A stretch of 64,000 bases of DNA from Eubacterium sp. (lineage in GTDB: Bacteria; Bacillota; Clostridia; Lachnospirales; Lachnospiraceae), in assembly GCA_017433825.1 (NCBI GenBank), contig JAFRGL010000003.1, positions 27,045-91,044 on the forward strand. The letters are read 5' to 3'. The notes beneath the pieces were generated by a model. It saw nothing but the letters and a program-made list of their open reading frames with translations, was not told the origin of the DNA and ran no database searches. Made by a program: the position numbers and the translations under genes. Below are positions 26,729 through 35,947 of the stretch, piece after piece; position 1 is the stretch's first letter, and each line of letters opens with the position of its first letter.

Positions 26729-27340
26729 TTATCTGTTCAGTGCAGTGTCCACGGATTTCAGATAAATAATGTAAACCACCAGGCCTACGATGGAAAGAAT
26801 CAGCACGGCAACGGCCATGCCGATAAGGGCCCTGAGTGAGCCAATGCTGTAGATAGCGCTGATGCCTTTTACCCTTGCGTTGATAACCTGCCCGATAACC
26901 GTCGCGATTACATAGATAATCAGGACCATGCTGCCCTTCCGGGCCACGTCGCTTCTGCCGATGTTGTTCATGACATTGTTGAAGCCCAGGATAACCATCA
27001 CGGTCAGGATAATGCTGATGATCATGCTGATGATGGTAAGGACGCTGTTTGAGAAGAAAGCATTGATGATGGCCAGGATCAGTCCGATGATAGCCAGAAT
27101 AAATGCCGTCCTCAGCATGGGCTCATCCTTGCCGCCGTTGGCGATGGCCACCAGCTGCATGATGTAGCCGACGATAACGATGACACCGCCGATACCGGCC
27201 ATTGCCAGGGTGCCGCCGATGGAATAGGTTCCGGCCATAACCACTGTGGAAAGGGACATCAGCACTGAGCCGATGAGCTGCAGGACTGTGGCGATGAAAA
27301 GCAGGTGGGCACCTTTTGCCGCGTTGTAGTAGTTGTACAT
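26729..27340 (-). CDS. Integral membrane protein of unknown function
   Basis: 203 residues, about six hydrophobic helices with short Gly/Ile/Val-rich turns. The soluble parts are very short (GGKDEPMLRT, NNIGRSDVARKG), so the fold is almost all in the membrane. I do not recognise a family. It lies 52 nt after hom and 68 nt before pfp on the same strand and may be expressed with them. AGGAGGAAC precedes the start. Confidence 0.65.
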   Translation of the reverse strand: MYNYYNAAKGAHLLFIATVLQLIGSVLMSLSTVVMAGTYSIGGTLAMAGIGGVIVIVGYIMQLVAIANGGKDEPMLRTAFILAIIGLILAIINAFFSNSVLTIISMIISIILTVMVILGFNNVMNNIGRSDVARKGSMVLIIYVIATVIGQVINARVKGISAIYSIGSLRALIGMAVAVLILSIVGLVVYIIYLKSVDTALNR

Positions 27341-27392
27341 TTTGTTCCTCCTGAAAAATAATTTGTTCTATAAACAACAGCCGGAAACGGCG

Positions 27393-28595
27393 TTATTTCA
27401 CCCTGATACAGGAAGCGTTCGGGCCGAGGGAGGCAAATGCCTGTTCGAAATCCTTCTCGGTCATCTCTTCCGTAATAAATGCGCACTGCTCGAAAATACC
27501 GGAATCGGCAAATACGATGCCCGGGAATACCTCAGCGGCCCTGGCGGCATACGCGTCCGGAATCCGCACCAGGAAGCGGTTGACGATGCCGTCCTTTGCC
27601 GTCATTTCGGGCTTTTCATCATCCCAGCCGAAGGATGCGTGTTTCCCCAGGGTCTTCGCGCATTCCAGCACGTCGCCCACTACGGCACTGGCAGTGGGCA
27701 GCTTGCCCGCGCCGCGGCCGTAGAACATGGAATCGCCCAGGATATTTCCCCTGACGAAAACGGCGTTGAACACGTCGTTGACACCGTAAAGCGGGGAATC
27801 CTTTCCTACCATATACGGCGCCACCATGGCTTCCAGTCCGTGATCGGTGACCTTCGCGCCGGCCAGCAGCCGGATCCGGCCGCCGAATGCCTTCGCGGTG
27901 GTGATATCCTCCGGTGTAATGCGGCTGATTCCTTCGGTGTAAATATCCCTGAAATCCACCCTTTTGCCGAGGGCCAGGGAAATTAAAATCGCAATCTTCC
28001 TGCAGGCGTCATGGCCTTCCACATCTGCTGTCGGGTCTTTTTCCGCATAGCCTAAGGCCTGGGCGTCCGCCAGCACCTCGGAAAAAGCGCTGCCCTCGTC
28101 CGCCATGCGGGTCAGGATATAGTTAGTGGTGCCGTTTAAGATGCCGGTGATTTCCAGAATCTCCTCTCCCGCAAGGGAGGTGGTGAGCGCCCGGATAACC
28201 GGGATGCCGCCACCGCAGCTGGCCTCGAAGAAATAGCTGCAGTTGTTTGCCTTTGCAGTCTGCATCAGTTCGTAGCCGCAGTCCGCCACCAGCGCCTTGT
28301 TGGAGGTGCACACGCTTTTGCCCTTCTTTAAAGCCGCCATCGTAAATTCGTACGCGGGATGGATGCCGCCCATGGTTTCCACCACAATGGACACCTCCGG
28401 ATCATTTTCAATGACGGAGAAGTCGTGCACCACCAGGCTTTCGAAGGGGTCGCCCTCAAAATCCCGCAGATCCAGGATGTATCTGACGGTGATTTCGTCA
28501 CCTGCCGCTTTTTTCAGCTTTTCCTTGTTGGTATGGATGGCTTCCACAACGCCGCTTCCCACGGTGCCGTAGCCCAGAACCGCTGCATAAATCAT
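27393..28595 (-). CDS. hom: Homoserine dehydrogenase
   Basis: 400 residues from the ATG at 28595; a TTG two codons earlier is too close to the CGAGG site. Rossmann motif VLGYGTVGSGV, then VETMGGIHPAYEFTM, SNKALVADCG, GILNGTTNYILTRM and DPTADVEGHDACRK are standard, and the last about 90 residues resemble the C-terminal ACT domain used for threonine feedback. It reduces aspartate semialdehyde to homoserine on the way to threonine and methionine. No threonine or aspartokinase genes are adjacent, and no T-box or SAM leader is seen in the 94-nt upstream gap. Confidence 0.95.
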   Translation of the reverse strand: MIYAAVLGYGTVGSGVVEAIHTNKEKLKKAAGDEITVRYILDLRDFEGDPFESLVVHDFSVIENDPEVSIVVETMGGIHPAYEFTMAALKKGKSVCTSNKALVADCGYELMQTAKANNCSYFFEASCGGGIPVIRALTTSLAGEEILEITGILNGTTNYILTRMADEGSAFSEVLADAQALGYAEKDPTADVEGHDACRKIAILISLALGKRVDFRDIYTEGISRITPEDITTAKAFGGRIRLLAGAKVTDHGLEAMVAPYMVGKDSPLYGVNDVFNAVFVRGNILGDSMFYGRGAGKLPTASAVVGDVLECAKTLGKHASFGWDDEKPEMTAKDGIVNRFLVRIPDAYAARAAEVFPGIVFADSGIFEQCAFITEEMTEKDFEQAFASLGPNASCIRVK

Positions 28596-28689
28596 TTTCA
28601 AAACCTCGTTACGTCTGTTGTTTCTTTAAGTCTGCTGTGTCTTTATGTTCGTTTTTAACCCTCCGTCCGTTTCCGGCAGCCGCGCCGGG

Positions 28690-31600
28690 TTATTCCACGG
28701 ATTTCAGGGATTCTATCATGTCTATCTTTTTGAAATTGCGGAACATCAGAAGGTTGACCGCCAGGGAGAACACGCCGGTCAGGACCGCGCAGATAAGGTA
28801 GCTCTTCCCGCTGACGATACGCCCGAACATCATCAGGTCCACTTCCACCGTCAGTATAACATATCTGTGGAGCAATGTCCCTAGGAATACGCCCAAAATG
28901 ATGCCGAAGATTGTGAGAATTATGTTTTCCCGGTAAACATACATGGCCACTTCGGTATCGTGGAAGCCCAGCACCTTTAAGGTTGCCAGCTCCCTTCTCC
29001 GTTCAGTCATGTTGATGCTGTTCAGGTTGTATATAACCACGAAGGCCAGAAGCGCCGCCGAAATGATGAGCACGTACATAACATAATTCAAAGCGCCCAG
29101 CATATCGTCTATCTGCTGCTCCAGGTCCGTGATAAAATACATGCTGCTGCAGGCGTCCATATCCAGGATTTCCCTGCCCAGCCGTTTCTCCTCCTCCGGG
29201 GAAAGGCCGGAATAATTCATGTAGACGGTGTCGTATTCCGGCGCCTTGCCGAACAGTTCCTCATAGGTGCCCGGCGTCAGGAAGCAGTAATGCAGCACAT
29301 AGTTCTCCACAATTTCCTTTACTTCCACTTCCACCAGCGGGGACTTGTCCGTTTCCTGGATGAATATTTTATCCCCCCTGGAAACGCCCAGCATGGATGC
29401 GGTCTTTTCGCTTAAGGCGCAGCCTGTCTCCGGAAATGCGATGCCCTCCTGGGATACACGGTCACGTAAGATCACATAGTCCGGAACGGCCGAAGGATCT
29501 TCGGGAACAAAGAGGTAGGCGTCCCTGTTTACGCCGCCTTTTTTCAGCGTTACCGGCAGTGTACAGGCTTCCAGGATGTTGTCCACTTCCTTCCTGCCCG
29601 CAATATCCTTAAGAAACTTTTCCTTCTCTTCATCCCCTGCCGTTTTATTGATGCCGGCATAGGCTTCGTAGGTGAAGATCTCCACATACTGGTTTTTCGC
29701 CACCTCGGTAATGGAATCCTCTATGCCGTAGCCCACCAGGATAAGGGCCATGCAGCCGCCCACGCCGAAAACGGTCATCAGGAACCGTTTCTTATACCGC
29801 AGAAGGTTGCGGATGGTGGCTTTGCGGGAGAATTTCAGCCTGTTCCAGATAAAGGAAACCCGCTCCAGGAATACCCTTTGTCCGCCTTTAGGCGCTTCCG
29901 GCCGCATCAGTTCCGCCGGTTTGTCCTTCAGCTTCCGCCAGCAGGCGGAAAGGGAGGCAAGCCCGGTGCAGGCAGTGGAAATCACCACCGCCATGATTCC
30001 CTGGACATAGTTCATGGGCATGTAGATTTCCGGCAGGCCCACGTAAAGGATCCGGTAAGCGTCCTGCACCACGAAGGGCAGAAGCTTCTCCCCGACAATC
30101 ACGCCGATAATGCCGCCGGTTAATGTGGCAAGCAGGGCGTACCAGATATATTTACCCGCGATGGCGGTTCCGGAAAAGCCCAGGGCTTTCAGTGTACTGA
30201 TCTGCTGCCTCTGCTCCTCGACCATCCGGGTCATGGAGGCCAGGCTGACCAGGGCAGCCACCAGGAAGAACATTACGGGGAAAACATCCCCCAGCTTGTT
30301 AATCCGTTCGGAATCCTGTCCGAAATTCGCACAGGAGGAAATCAGGCCCCTGTCCAGGATGTACCATTCCGGCACCTCCAGCTCGGCCAGTCTTTCTTCC
30401 GCATCCGCAATCTGCTTTTCCGCGTCTGCGATTTCCGCCTCGGCCTTTTCGCTTTCGGTATCGAATTCCGCCCTGGCGTCCTCGTATTCTTCTTTTTTCT
30501 CCTCCAGAAGGGCTTTTCCTTCTTCCAGTTCTTCCCTTCCGGCTTCCAGCTCCGCCTTGCCTTCTTCCAGCTGCTGACGGCCTTCCTCCAGCTGCTGCCG
30601 GCCTTCTTCCAGCCCGGCACGGCCCGCCTCCAGTTCGGCCCGGCCCTGATTCACCTGGCTTCTGCCCTCATTTACCTGGGCTTTTCCCGCAGCCAGGGCC
30701 GCTTCACCTTCCGCGATACCGTCTTTTAAAAGCTGTATGTTTTCGGCGAGGAACGCCAGATCAGCGCTGTACTGCTCGTAAAGCGCTTCATTTTCCTCCA
30801 GCTCCGCTTCCCCTTTGGGAATCTCCTCTTCCATCTGCGCAAGGCCGTTTTCCATCTCGGTTACGGTATTTTCCAGTTCCGGCAGACGGCCCTCCAGCTC
30901 TTCCTTAATCCGGAGGAAAAGGGGATTCTCCGGGTCCTCCGCAAGCTGCACCTCAATGTATTCCAGACCCAGTCTGGCAATATCCAGGGCGTCTTTTGCC
31001 GTCGGAAGCATCTGCTCAATCATGGCCTGCTGTGCCTTTGCCTCTTCCAGCTGCGCCTTGCCGTCATCCAGCTGCTGACGCATGTACGCAAGGCCTTCGG
31101 CCCCTTCGCTGTACTGCTTTTCCAGGTCTGCGAGAAGGGCTTTGTTTTTCTCAAGCTCGGCTTCTCCGGCCCTTATTTCCGCCTCGCCGGCAGCAACACG
31201 GGCTTCACCGTCCCTGACTCTTGCTTCGCCGGCGGCAAGCTCTGCCTCACCGGCGGCCAGTTCTGCTTCGCCTTCTTTAAGCTTTGCTTCATTCTCGGCG
31301 ATTTCCGCCTCGCCGTCTGCCAGCTCGGCTTCGCCTTCCTCAATTTCCTTTTCCGCGTCGGCAATCAGGTCGGCCGCTTCCGCAAGCTGCGCTCTCGCAT
31401 CCTCCAGCTGCTGCCTTGCGTCCTCAACCTGTTTCCTTGCGTCTTCTATCTCCAGGCGGGCATCCCCCTGGATACGGTCGTACCGGCGGATAACCGCGAA
31501 ATCAGCCAGTGTTTCAATGGCTCTTTCCGCATCATCCACCTTCGCGTCGTATTCTTTGGAATAGGCGATAAATTCATCCGCCCCTGCGGCTTTGACGTAC

Positions 31601-32235
31601 GCCTCCGTATAATAGTCGAATCTGAATACTTCCGGTTCCAGGACCACAAAGCCCCACAGGGTACCGTCACCGATGCTGCCGTTGCCCCTGGTCAGGTCCA
31701 TGTAATAAGGAAGGTTCCCCAGTCCGCTGACCGTAAAGACCGTACGGCTTATGGAATCGGACAGATGGTCTTTCGTCCCGGATTTCAGCACGATCCGGTC
31801 CCCGACATGAATCTGCTGTTCCGCTGCCAGCATGGTGTCCAGCACGCATTCCCGTTCGTTTTCCGGCATCCGGCCTTCGGTCAGCCGCACTTCGTTGATG
31901 CCTTCCGTCCGGGCAATCGCCAGGATTGCCGTATCCTCGTCGGACGTGCGGAGCATGACCTCCACGGTTTTGCCGCCTACAGCCTTTTCCACCAGGTCCA
32001 GCTTTTCCAGGTCCGTGATGTCTTCCTCCTCAAAGCCCAGTGTGCTTAAGAGACGGATATCCATCAGTTTGGAGGAACGGTAATACCGGTCCGCGGAAAA
32101 CCGCATGTCCGGGCCTGCGGAACGGATACCGGAGAAGAAGGCCGTACCCAGCATGACGATGAAAAAGATGGACAGGAACCTGCCTATGTTTTTCCGGATT
32201 TCCCGAAGGAAATCCTTAACCAATGCATTTTTCAT
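28690..32235 (-). CDS. Giant FtsX-family ABC transporter permease with long coiled coil
   Basis: 1181 residues. The N-terminal helix (IGRFLSIFFIVMLGTAFFSG) leads into an extracytoplasmic domain, followed at about 240-640 by a very long Ala/Glu-rich coiled coil with repeated units of the form GEAELAAGEA and EEGRQQLEEG. Two FtsX membrane blocks follow (about 670-800 and 1050-1160), each of several helices, separated by a second soluble domain. It pairs with the ATPase gene ending 3 nt upstream. MacB/FtsX-type systems transmit force across the membrane rather than move small solutes, for example to activate peptidoglycan hydrolases or export peptides. The coil may reach into the cell wall; the substrate is not evident. 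Confidence 0.88.
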   Translation of the reverse strand: MKNALVKDFLREIRKNIGRFLSIFFIVMLGTAFFSGIRSAGPDMRFSADRYYRSSKLMDIRLLSTLGFEEEDITDLEKLDLVEKAVGGKTVEVMLRTSDEDTAILAIARTEGINEVRLTEGRMPENERECVLDTMLAAEQQIHVGDRIVLKSGTKDHLSDSISRTVFTVSGLGNLPYYMDLTRGNGSIGDGTLWGFVVLEPEVFRFDYYTEAYVKAAGADEFIAYSKEYDAKVDDAERAIETLADFAVIRRYDRIQGDARLEIEDARKQVEDARQQLEDARAQLAEAADLIADAEKEIEEGEAELADGEAEIAENEAKLKEGEAELAAGEAELAAGEARVRDGEARVAAGEAEIRAGEAELEKNKALLADLEKQYSEGAEGLAYMRQQLDDGKAQLEEAKAQQAMIEQMLPTAKDALDIARLGLEYIEVQLAEDPENPLFLRIKEELEGRLPELENTVTEMENGLAQMEEEIPKGEAELEENEALYEQYSADLAFLAENIQLLKDGIAEGEAALAAGKAQVNEGRSQVNQGRAELEAGRAGLEEGRQQLEEGRQQLEEGKAELEAGREELEEGKALLEEKKEEYEDARAEFDTESEKAEAEIADAEKQIADAEERLAELEVPEWYILDRGLISSCANFGQDSERINKLGDVFPVMFFLVAALVSLASMTRMVEEQRQQISTLKALGFSGTAIAGKYIWYALLATLTGGIIGVIVGEKLLPFVVQDAYRILYVGLPEIYMPMNYVQGIMAVVISTACTGLASLSACWRKLKDKPAELMRPEAPKGGQRVFLERVSFIWNRLKFSRKATIRNLLRYKKRFLMTVFGVGGCMALILVGYGIEDSITEVAKNQYVEIFTYEAYAGINKTAGDEEKEKFLKDIAGRKEVDNILEACTLPVTLKKGGVNRDAYLFVPEDPSAVPDYVILRDRVSQEGIAFPETGCALSEKTASMLGVSRGDKIFIQETDKSPLVEVEVKEIVENYVLHYCFLTPGTYEELFGKAPEYDTVYMNYSGLSPEEEKRLGREILDMDACSSMYFITDLEQQIDDMLGALNYVMYVLIISAALLAFVVIYNLNSINMTERRRELATLKVLGFHDTEVAMYVYRENIILTIFGIILGVFLGTLLHRYVILTVEVDLMMFGRIVSGKSYLICAVLTGVFSLAVNLLMFRNFKKIDMIESLKSVE

Positions 32236-32238
32236 CTG

Positions 32239-32943
32239 CTACCACTCGATCTCCTCCACCGGCGTGGGATTTTCATTGATTTCCATGCCGGCGACCTTGC
32301 CGTTTTTGATATGGATTACCCGGTCGGCCATAGGTGTAAGCGCCGTATTGTGGGTAATCACGATAACTGTCATATTTTTCTGCCTGCAGGTATCCTGCAG
32401 CAGCTTTAAAATGGACTTGCCGGTGATATAGTCCAGCGCACCGGTGGGTTCATCGCATAAAAGCAGCTTCGGGTTTTTTGCCAGGGCCCTGGCGATGGCC
32501 ACCCTCTGCTGTTCGCCGCCGGACAGCTGGGCCGGGAAGTTCTGCTTCCTGTCGCCTAAGCCGACCTCATCCATGACCTCGGACGCGTCCCGGGGGTTTT
32601 TGCAGATCTGAAGCGCCAGCTCCACGTTCTCCAGGGCGGTCAGGTTCTGCATCAGATTATAGAACTGGAAAACAAAGCCGATATCCTCGCGGCGGTATTC
32701 CACCAGCCGTCTGGGCCGGAATTTGGCAATATCCTCCCCGTCCACCAGCACTCTGCCGCTGGTGGCGGTATCCATTCCTCCGAGTATATTCAAAACGGTG
32801 GTTTTTCCGGCGCCGGAGGGTCCGACGATAATCGCGAATTCCCCCTCGTCTATGGTGAAATCAATGCCGTCGCAGGCCTTGATCTCCACTTCTCCCATCT
32901 GATAAACCTTCGTTACATTCCGAAGCGTCACAAATTCCGCCAT
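32239..32943 (-). CDS. ABC transporter ATP-binding protein (MacB/LolD-like)
   Basis: 234 residues. Walker [15 protein letters not shown], signature [15 protein letters not shown], Walker [14 protein letters not shown]-loop VIVITHN. The type fits FtsX-like permeases, and the coiled-coil permease gene starts 3 nt after its stop. It begins 2 nt after the rsmI stop codon. Confidence 0.95.
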   Translation of the reverse strand: MAEFVTLRNVTKVYQMGEVEIKACDGIDFTIDEGEFAIIVGPSGAGKTTVLNILGGMDTATSGRVLVDGEDIAKFRPRRLVEYRREDIGFVFQFYNLMQNLTALENVELALQICKNPRDASEVMDEVGLGDRKQNFPAQLSGGEQQRVAIARALAKNPKLLLCDEPTGALDYITGKSILKLLQDTCRQKNMTVIVITHNTALTPMADRVIHIKNGKVAGMEINENPTPVEEIEW

Positions 32944-32945
32944 GG

Positions 32946-33800
32946 TTACTCCTTCTGCTCTTCAAGCAGCAGTGCGTAAATTTCCCTTTTTCCGATTCCC
33001 CGGTCTTTCGCGGCCTGCTTCATGGCCTCTTTCCTGTCCATCCCTTCGGAAACATATTTTTCCACATGGGCGGAAACACTTAAGGCCTCCCAGGACATCC
33101 GGGCTTCCCGTTCCAGTTCTTCGGGATTCCTTCCCCCGACAATCAGTACGCATTCGCCCTTAGGCGCCTGCTCTTTATAATGTTCCGAAAGCTCCGCCAG
33201 CGTCAGGCGCAGGACAGTTTCGTGTTTCTTCGTCAGCTCCCGGCACAGGGCTGCCTTCCTTTCCCCTCCGAAAGCGGCGGACAGCGCGTCCAGCGTTTCG
33301 CAAAGCCTGTGGGGTGCCTCGTAGAAAACCATGGTGCGCACTTCATCTTTAAGGCTTAAAAGCAGCGCTTCCCGTTCCTTCTTCTGTGTGCTCAAAAAGC
33401 CTTCAAATGCGAAACGCTTCGACGGAAATCCGGAAAGGGCCAGGGCTGTTACGCAGGCGGAAGCGCCCGGACAGACCGTCACCGGAATGCCCGCTTCAAC
33501 GGCCATGCTGCACAGCTCGCTGCCCGGATCGGAAATCCCGGGCATGCCCGCGTCGGTGATCAGGGCAATATTCTGCCCTTCCTCCAGCTTTTTGATAAGC
33601 GTGCGGCCCTTATCCCATTTGTTGTGCTCGTGGTAGCTGGTCAGGGGCGTATGAATATCAAAATGCGTCAGCAGCTTCCGGCTGTTGCGTGTATCCTCCG
33701 CGGCAATCAGGTCCGCTTCTTTTAGGATTCTCAAGACCCTTAAGGTAATATCCTCCAGGTTGCCGATGGGTGTCGCGCAAAGATAAAGAGTTCCGGACAT
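32946..33800 (-). CDS. rsmI: 16S rRNA (cytidine-1402 2'-O)-methyltransferase
   Basis: 284 residues from the ATG at 33800, with GGAGG 10 nt upstream. Family blocks: CATPIGNLEDITLR, AAEDTRNSRKLL, ALITDAGMPGISDPG and GASACVTALALSGFP. It belongs to the tetrapyrrole-methylase fold and modifies C1402 in the ribosomal P site. In Bacillus it lies between yazA and metS; here it has moved and heads an operon with an ABC transporter. Confidence 0.96.
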   Translation of the reverse strand: MSGTLYLCATPIGNLEDITLRVLRILKEADLIAAEDTRNSRKLLTHFDIHTPLTSYHEHNKWDKGRTLIKKLEEGQNIALITDAGMPGISDPGSELCSMAVEAGIPVTVCPGASACVTALALSGFPSKRFAFEGFLSTQKKEREALLLSLKDEVRTMVFYEAPHRLCETLDALSAAFGGERKAALCRELTKKHETVLRLTLAELSEHYKEQAPKGECVLIVGGRNPEELEREARMSWEALSVSAHVEKYVSEGMDRKEAMKQAAKDRGIGKREIYALLLEEQKE

Positions 33801-34053
33801 ATGCCCCAAGCCTCCGGTAAATATATAGTCAAAACTGCCGTTTTCCGGCAAATGAACAGATCTTGCCATTATCGTAAATTGTATTGTACCAAATCCGCGC
33901 ACTTTTCACAAGAAAAAACCGCAAAACCTGCATTCTTCCGGCGCCGGCAGCCTTTTGCCGGAAATCGGTTTCGTTTCCGCTTTATTCTTTCCCTCTTTTT
34001 TTATATTATGAAAGTGAACACACTGACAGGCAAAATGAAAGGTAAGGTTTTTT

Positions 34054-35223
34054 ATGTATTACAACGAAATCGCAGGCGTGAAGGTTTCCGCCTTAGGCAT
34101 GGGCAATATGCGTCTGCCCACCTTTGATGAAAATGAAAAAAATATCGACAGGGAAAAGGCGCAGGAAATCATCGACTACGCCTACAGCCACGGAATCAAC
34201 TACTATGACACCGCTTACCGGTATCATTCCGGCCAGTCCGAATTTTTCATCGGGGAGGCTTTGAGCAAATACCCGCGGGACACCTGGTACCTGGCCACCA
34301 AATTCCCGGGACATATGATTGTAAAGAAAGAAAACGGCGTAATCGGCTTTACCAGCGGCCTGACAGGCTGGCCGGATTCCACCGTTCCTGCTGTTTTCGA
34401 AGAGCAGCTGAACAAATGCAAGGTGGATTATTTTGACTTTTACCTGCTGCACAATGTGAACGAAAAGTCCCTTCCGATGTATCTGGACGAGGATCTTGGA
34501 ATCGTCCGTTACCTGCAAAGCGAAAAAGAAGCCGGAAGGATCCGGCATCTGGGTTTCTCCGCCCACGGTTCGGCGGAGCTTATCGACAGCTTCCTGACCA
34601 GGTTTGAAGGCGTCTTTGAATTTGTCCAGATCCAGCTGAACTATCTGGACTGGAAGCTTCAGGATGCGAAAAGCAAATATGAAGTGATTGTAAAACACGG
34701 CCTGAAGGTCGTGGTCATGGAAGGCGTGCGGGGCGGCCGCCTGGCAAAGCTTCCCGAAGAACAGATGGCAAAGCTTTCAGCCGTCCGTCCGGGGGATTCC
34801 GCAGCCCGCTGGGCCTTACGCTTCCTCCAGTCCCTTCCGGGGGTGGCCGTGGTGTTAAGCGGCATGACCGCCCTGGAACAGATTGTGGAGAACGTGGAAA
34901 CCTTCAGCGAACCCTGCCCGGTTACCGAAGAGGAAAAACAGCTGCTTTCCGAGGTGGCGGATTCCATGCTTTCCTGGGTGCCCTGCACTGCCTGCCGCTA
35001 CTGTACGGAAGGGTGTCCGAAGCAACTGGAAATCCCGAAAATCATTGCTGCCTACAATGGCGTGAAAAACGGGGATATGATGGCTTCCTACAGCCTGGAA
35101 GGCTGTGATCCTGCCATGGACCCGACACGCTGCATCGGCTGCGGCGCCTGCACCGGCATCTGCCCGCAGAACATTGCCATTCCGGACATCATGAAAGAAT
35201 TTGCGCAGATGCTGAAAAAATAA
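34054..35223 (+). CDS. Aldo/keto reductase with C-terminal 4Fe-4S domain
   Basis: 389 residues. Residues about 1-280 form the TIM barrel with NYYDTAYRYHSGQSE (catalytic Asp/Tyr region), YFDFYLLHNV and IRHLGFSAHG. The last about 90 residues carry CTACRYCTEGCP and CIGCGACTGICPQNI, enough for two 4Fe-4S clusters. This fusion is common in strict anaerobes and suggests electron input from ferredoxin as well as or instead of NADPH. The substrate is unknown. The ATG at 34054 is preceded by AAAGGTAAGG. It is transcribed alone and ends at a very strong terminator. Confidence 0.92.
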   Translation: MYYNEIAGVKVSALGMGNMRLPTFDENEKNIDREKAQEIIDYAYSHGINYYDTAYRYHSGQSEFFIGEALSKYPRDTWYLATKFPGHMIVKKENGVIGFTSGLTGWPDSTVPAVFEEQLNKCKVDYFDFYLLHNVNEKSLPMYLDEDLGIVRYLQSEKEAGRIRHLGFSAHGSAELIDSFLTRFEGVFEFVQIQLNYLDWKLQDAKSKYEVIVKHGLKVVVMEGVRGGRLAKLPEEQMAKLSAVRPGDSAARWALRFLQSLPGVAVVLSGMTALEQIVENVETFSEPCPVTEEEKQLLSEVADSMLSWVPCTACRYCTEGCPKQLEIPKIIAAYNGVKNGDMMASYSLEGCDPAMDPTRCIGCGACTGICPQNIAIPDIMKEFAQMLKK

Positions 35224-35234
35224 ACATTTCCCCT

Positions 35235-35292
35235 CCGGAAACAAATACCCTCCCTGCCGGTACTGCCCGGCAGGGAGGGTATTTGTTTCCGG
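35235..35292. terminator. Perfect 26-bp inverted repeat, bidirectional terminator
   Basis: The arms at 35235-35260 and 35267-35292 are exact reverse complements with a 6-nt loop TACTGC. The core is CCCTCCCTGCCGG with its partner. It lies between convergent genes ending at 35223 and 35313. The A/T-rich outer stem provides a T-rich end in both directions. Confidence 0.9.
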
Positions 35293-35312
35293 ATAATTTC
35301 TGATTTAAATAA

Positions 35313-35642
35313 TCAGTCCAGGATTTCCATCAGACGTCCGCAGCAGAAGGGAATCGGATCGCCCTTCTTTACGAACTGGGTCTTGTTGCAGACCACGCAG
35401 TAAACGTCGGTGTCGTAAGGTGCGCGTACAACCGGGATAGACTCCGCTTCCTCCTCGGTAAGGCCTGCGATGTGGAACACTGCCACATTCTTCTCGGAGG
35501 GTACGTATACGCCCATGGGCTCCAGAGCCTTGTTGCCGCCGGTGCAGTTGCCCATCTTAACCCAGAGGGCTTCCAGTTCGGTGGTCTCCACGGGATTTTC
35601 GGGGATAAATTCCGCCACATCTTTATTGATGCGAATCTTCAT
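35313..35642 (-). CDS. Small protein with C-terminal desulforedoxin-like iron site
   Basis: 109 residues from the ATG at 35642, preceded by AAAGGA. The last about 30 residues carry C-V-V-C then, after 15 residues, F-C-C-G-R-L-M-E, the CxxC...CC arrangement of desulforedoxin, which binds one iron through four cysteines. The first about 75 residues (EFIPENPVETTELEALWVKMG...) match nothing I know. It may be a small redox carrier related to the oxygen-defence proteins elsewhere in the window. It is convergent with the aldo/keto reductase. Confidence 0.8.
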   Translation of the reverse strand: MKIRINKDVAEFIPENPVETTELEALWVKMGNCTGGNKALEPMGVYVPSEKNVAVFHIAGLTEEEAESIPVVRAPYDTDVYCVVCNKTQFVKKGDPIPFCCGRLMEILD

Positions 35643-35837
35643 ATAAATGTCCTTTCTGAAGCATCTGTCATGCTTCCCATGATTGTCATATGTTTGATCA
35701 ATCATTCTCTGCATTAATTTTATCACAAACGAATCCCTGCCGCAAGAGGGCCTGAAAGCCGGAACAATGCGGCAGATGCCGGCTTGCTTTGTTTATTGTT
35801 AATAAGATTCTGCTGTGATTTTTGTGCACATTTCAAT

Positions 35838-35879
35838 CCCCCGGGGGGGTTTGTACCCCGGAAAGCCTCTGTTTATACT
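35838..35879 (+). promoter_or_regulatory. Promoter with C5G7 box upstream of the NikA-like operon
   Basis: Five C and seven G (35838-35849), one base, -35 TTGTAC (35851-35856), 17-nt spacer containing CCGGAAAG, -10 TATACT (35874-35879). The start codon follows 68 nt later. The rest of the 305-nt gap shows no gene. The arrangement repeats that at 14259-14300 base for base in spacing, so a shared metal sensor is likely. Confidence 0.65.
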
Positions 35880-35947
35880 GAAACAGGATGGTAAAATCCG
35901 GATGTTTCAGGATATCCGTTATTTACCGCGGAAAGGAAAGTGAGACC

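Noticed and set aside
28596-28689. T-box or SAM leader before hom
   Set aside because: The gap is short and lacks T-box or S-box conserved elements.
28690-32235. Separate genes on the opposite strand of the coiled-coil permease
   Set aside because: The open plus-strand frames there are serine/alanine-rich mirror translations of the GAG/GCG-rich repeat and lack ribosome sites.
35643-35947. Riboswitch upstream of the NikA-like gene
   Set aside because: The leader after the predicted start point is only about 60 nt and does not form a recognised nickel-cobalt or other aptamer.
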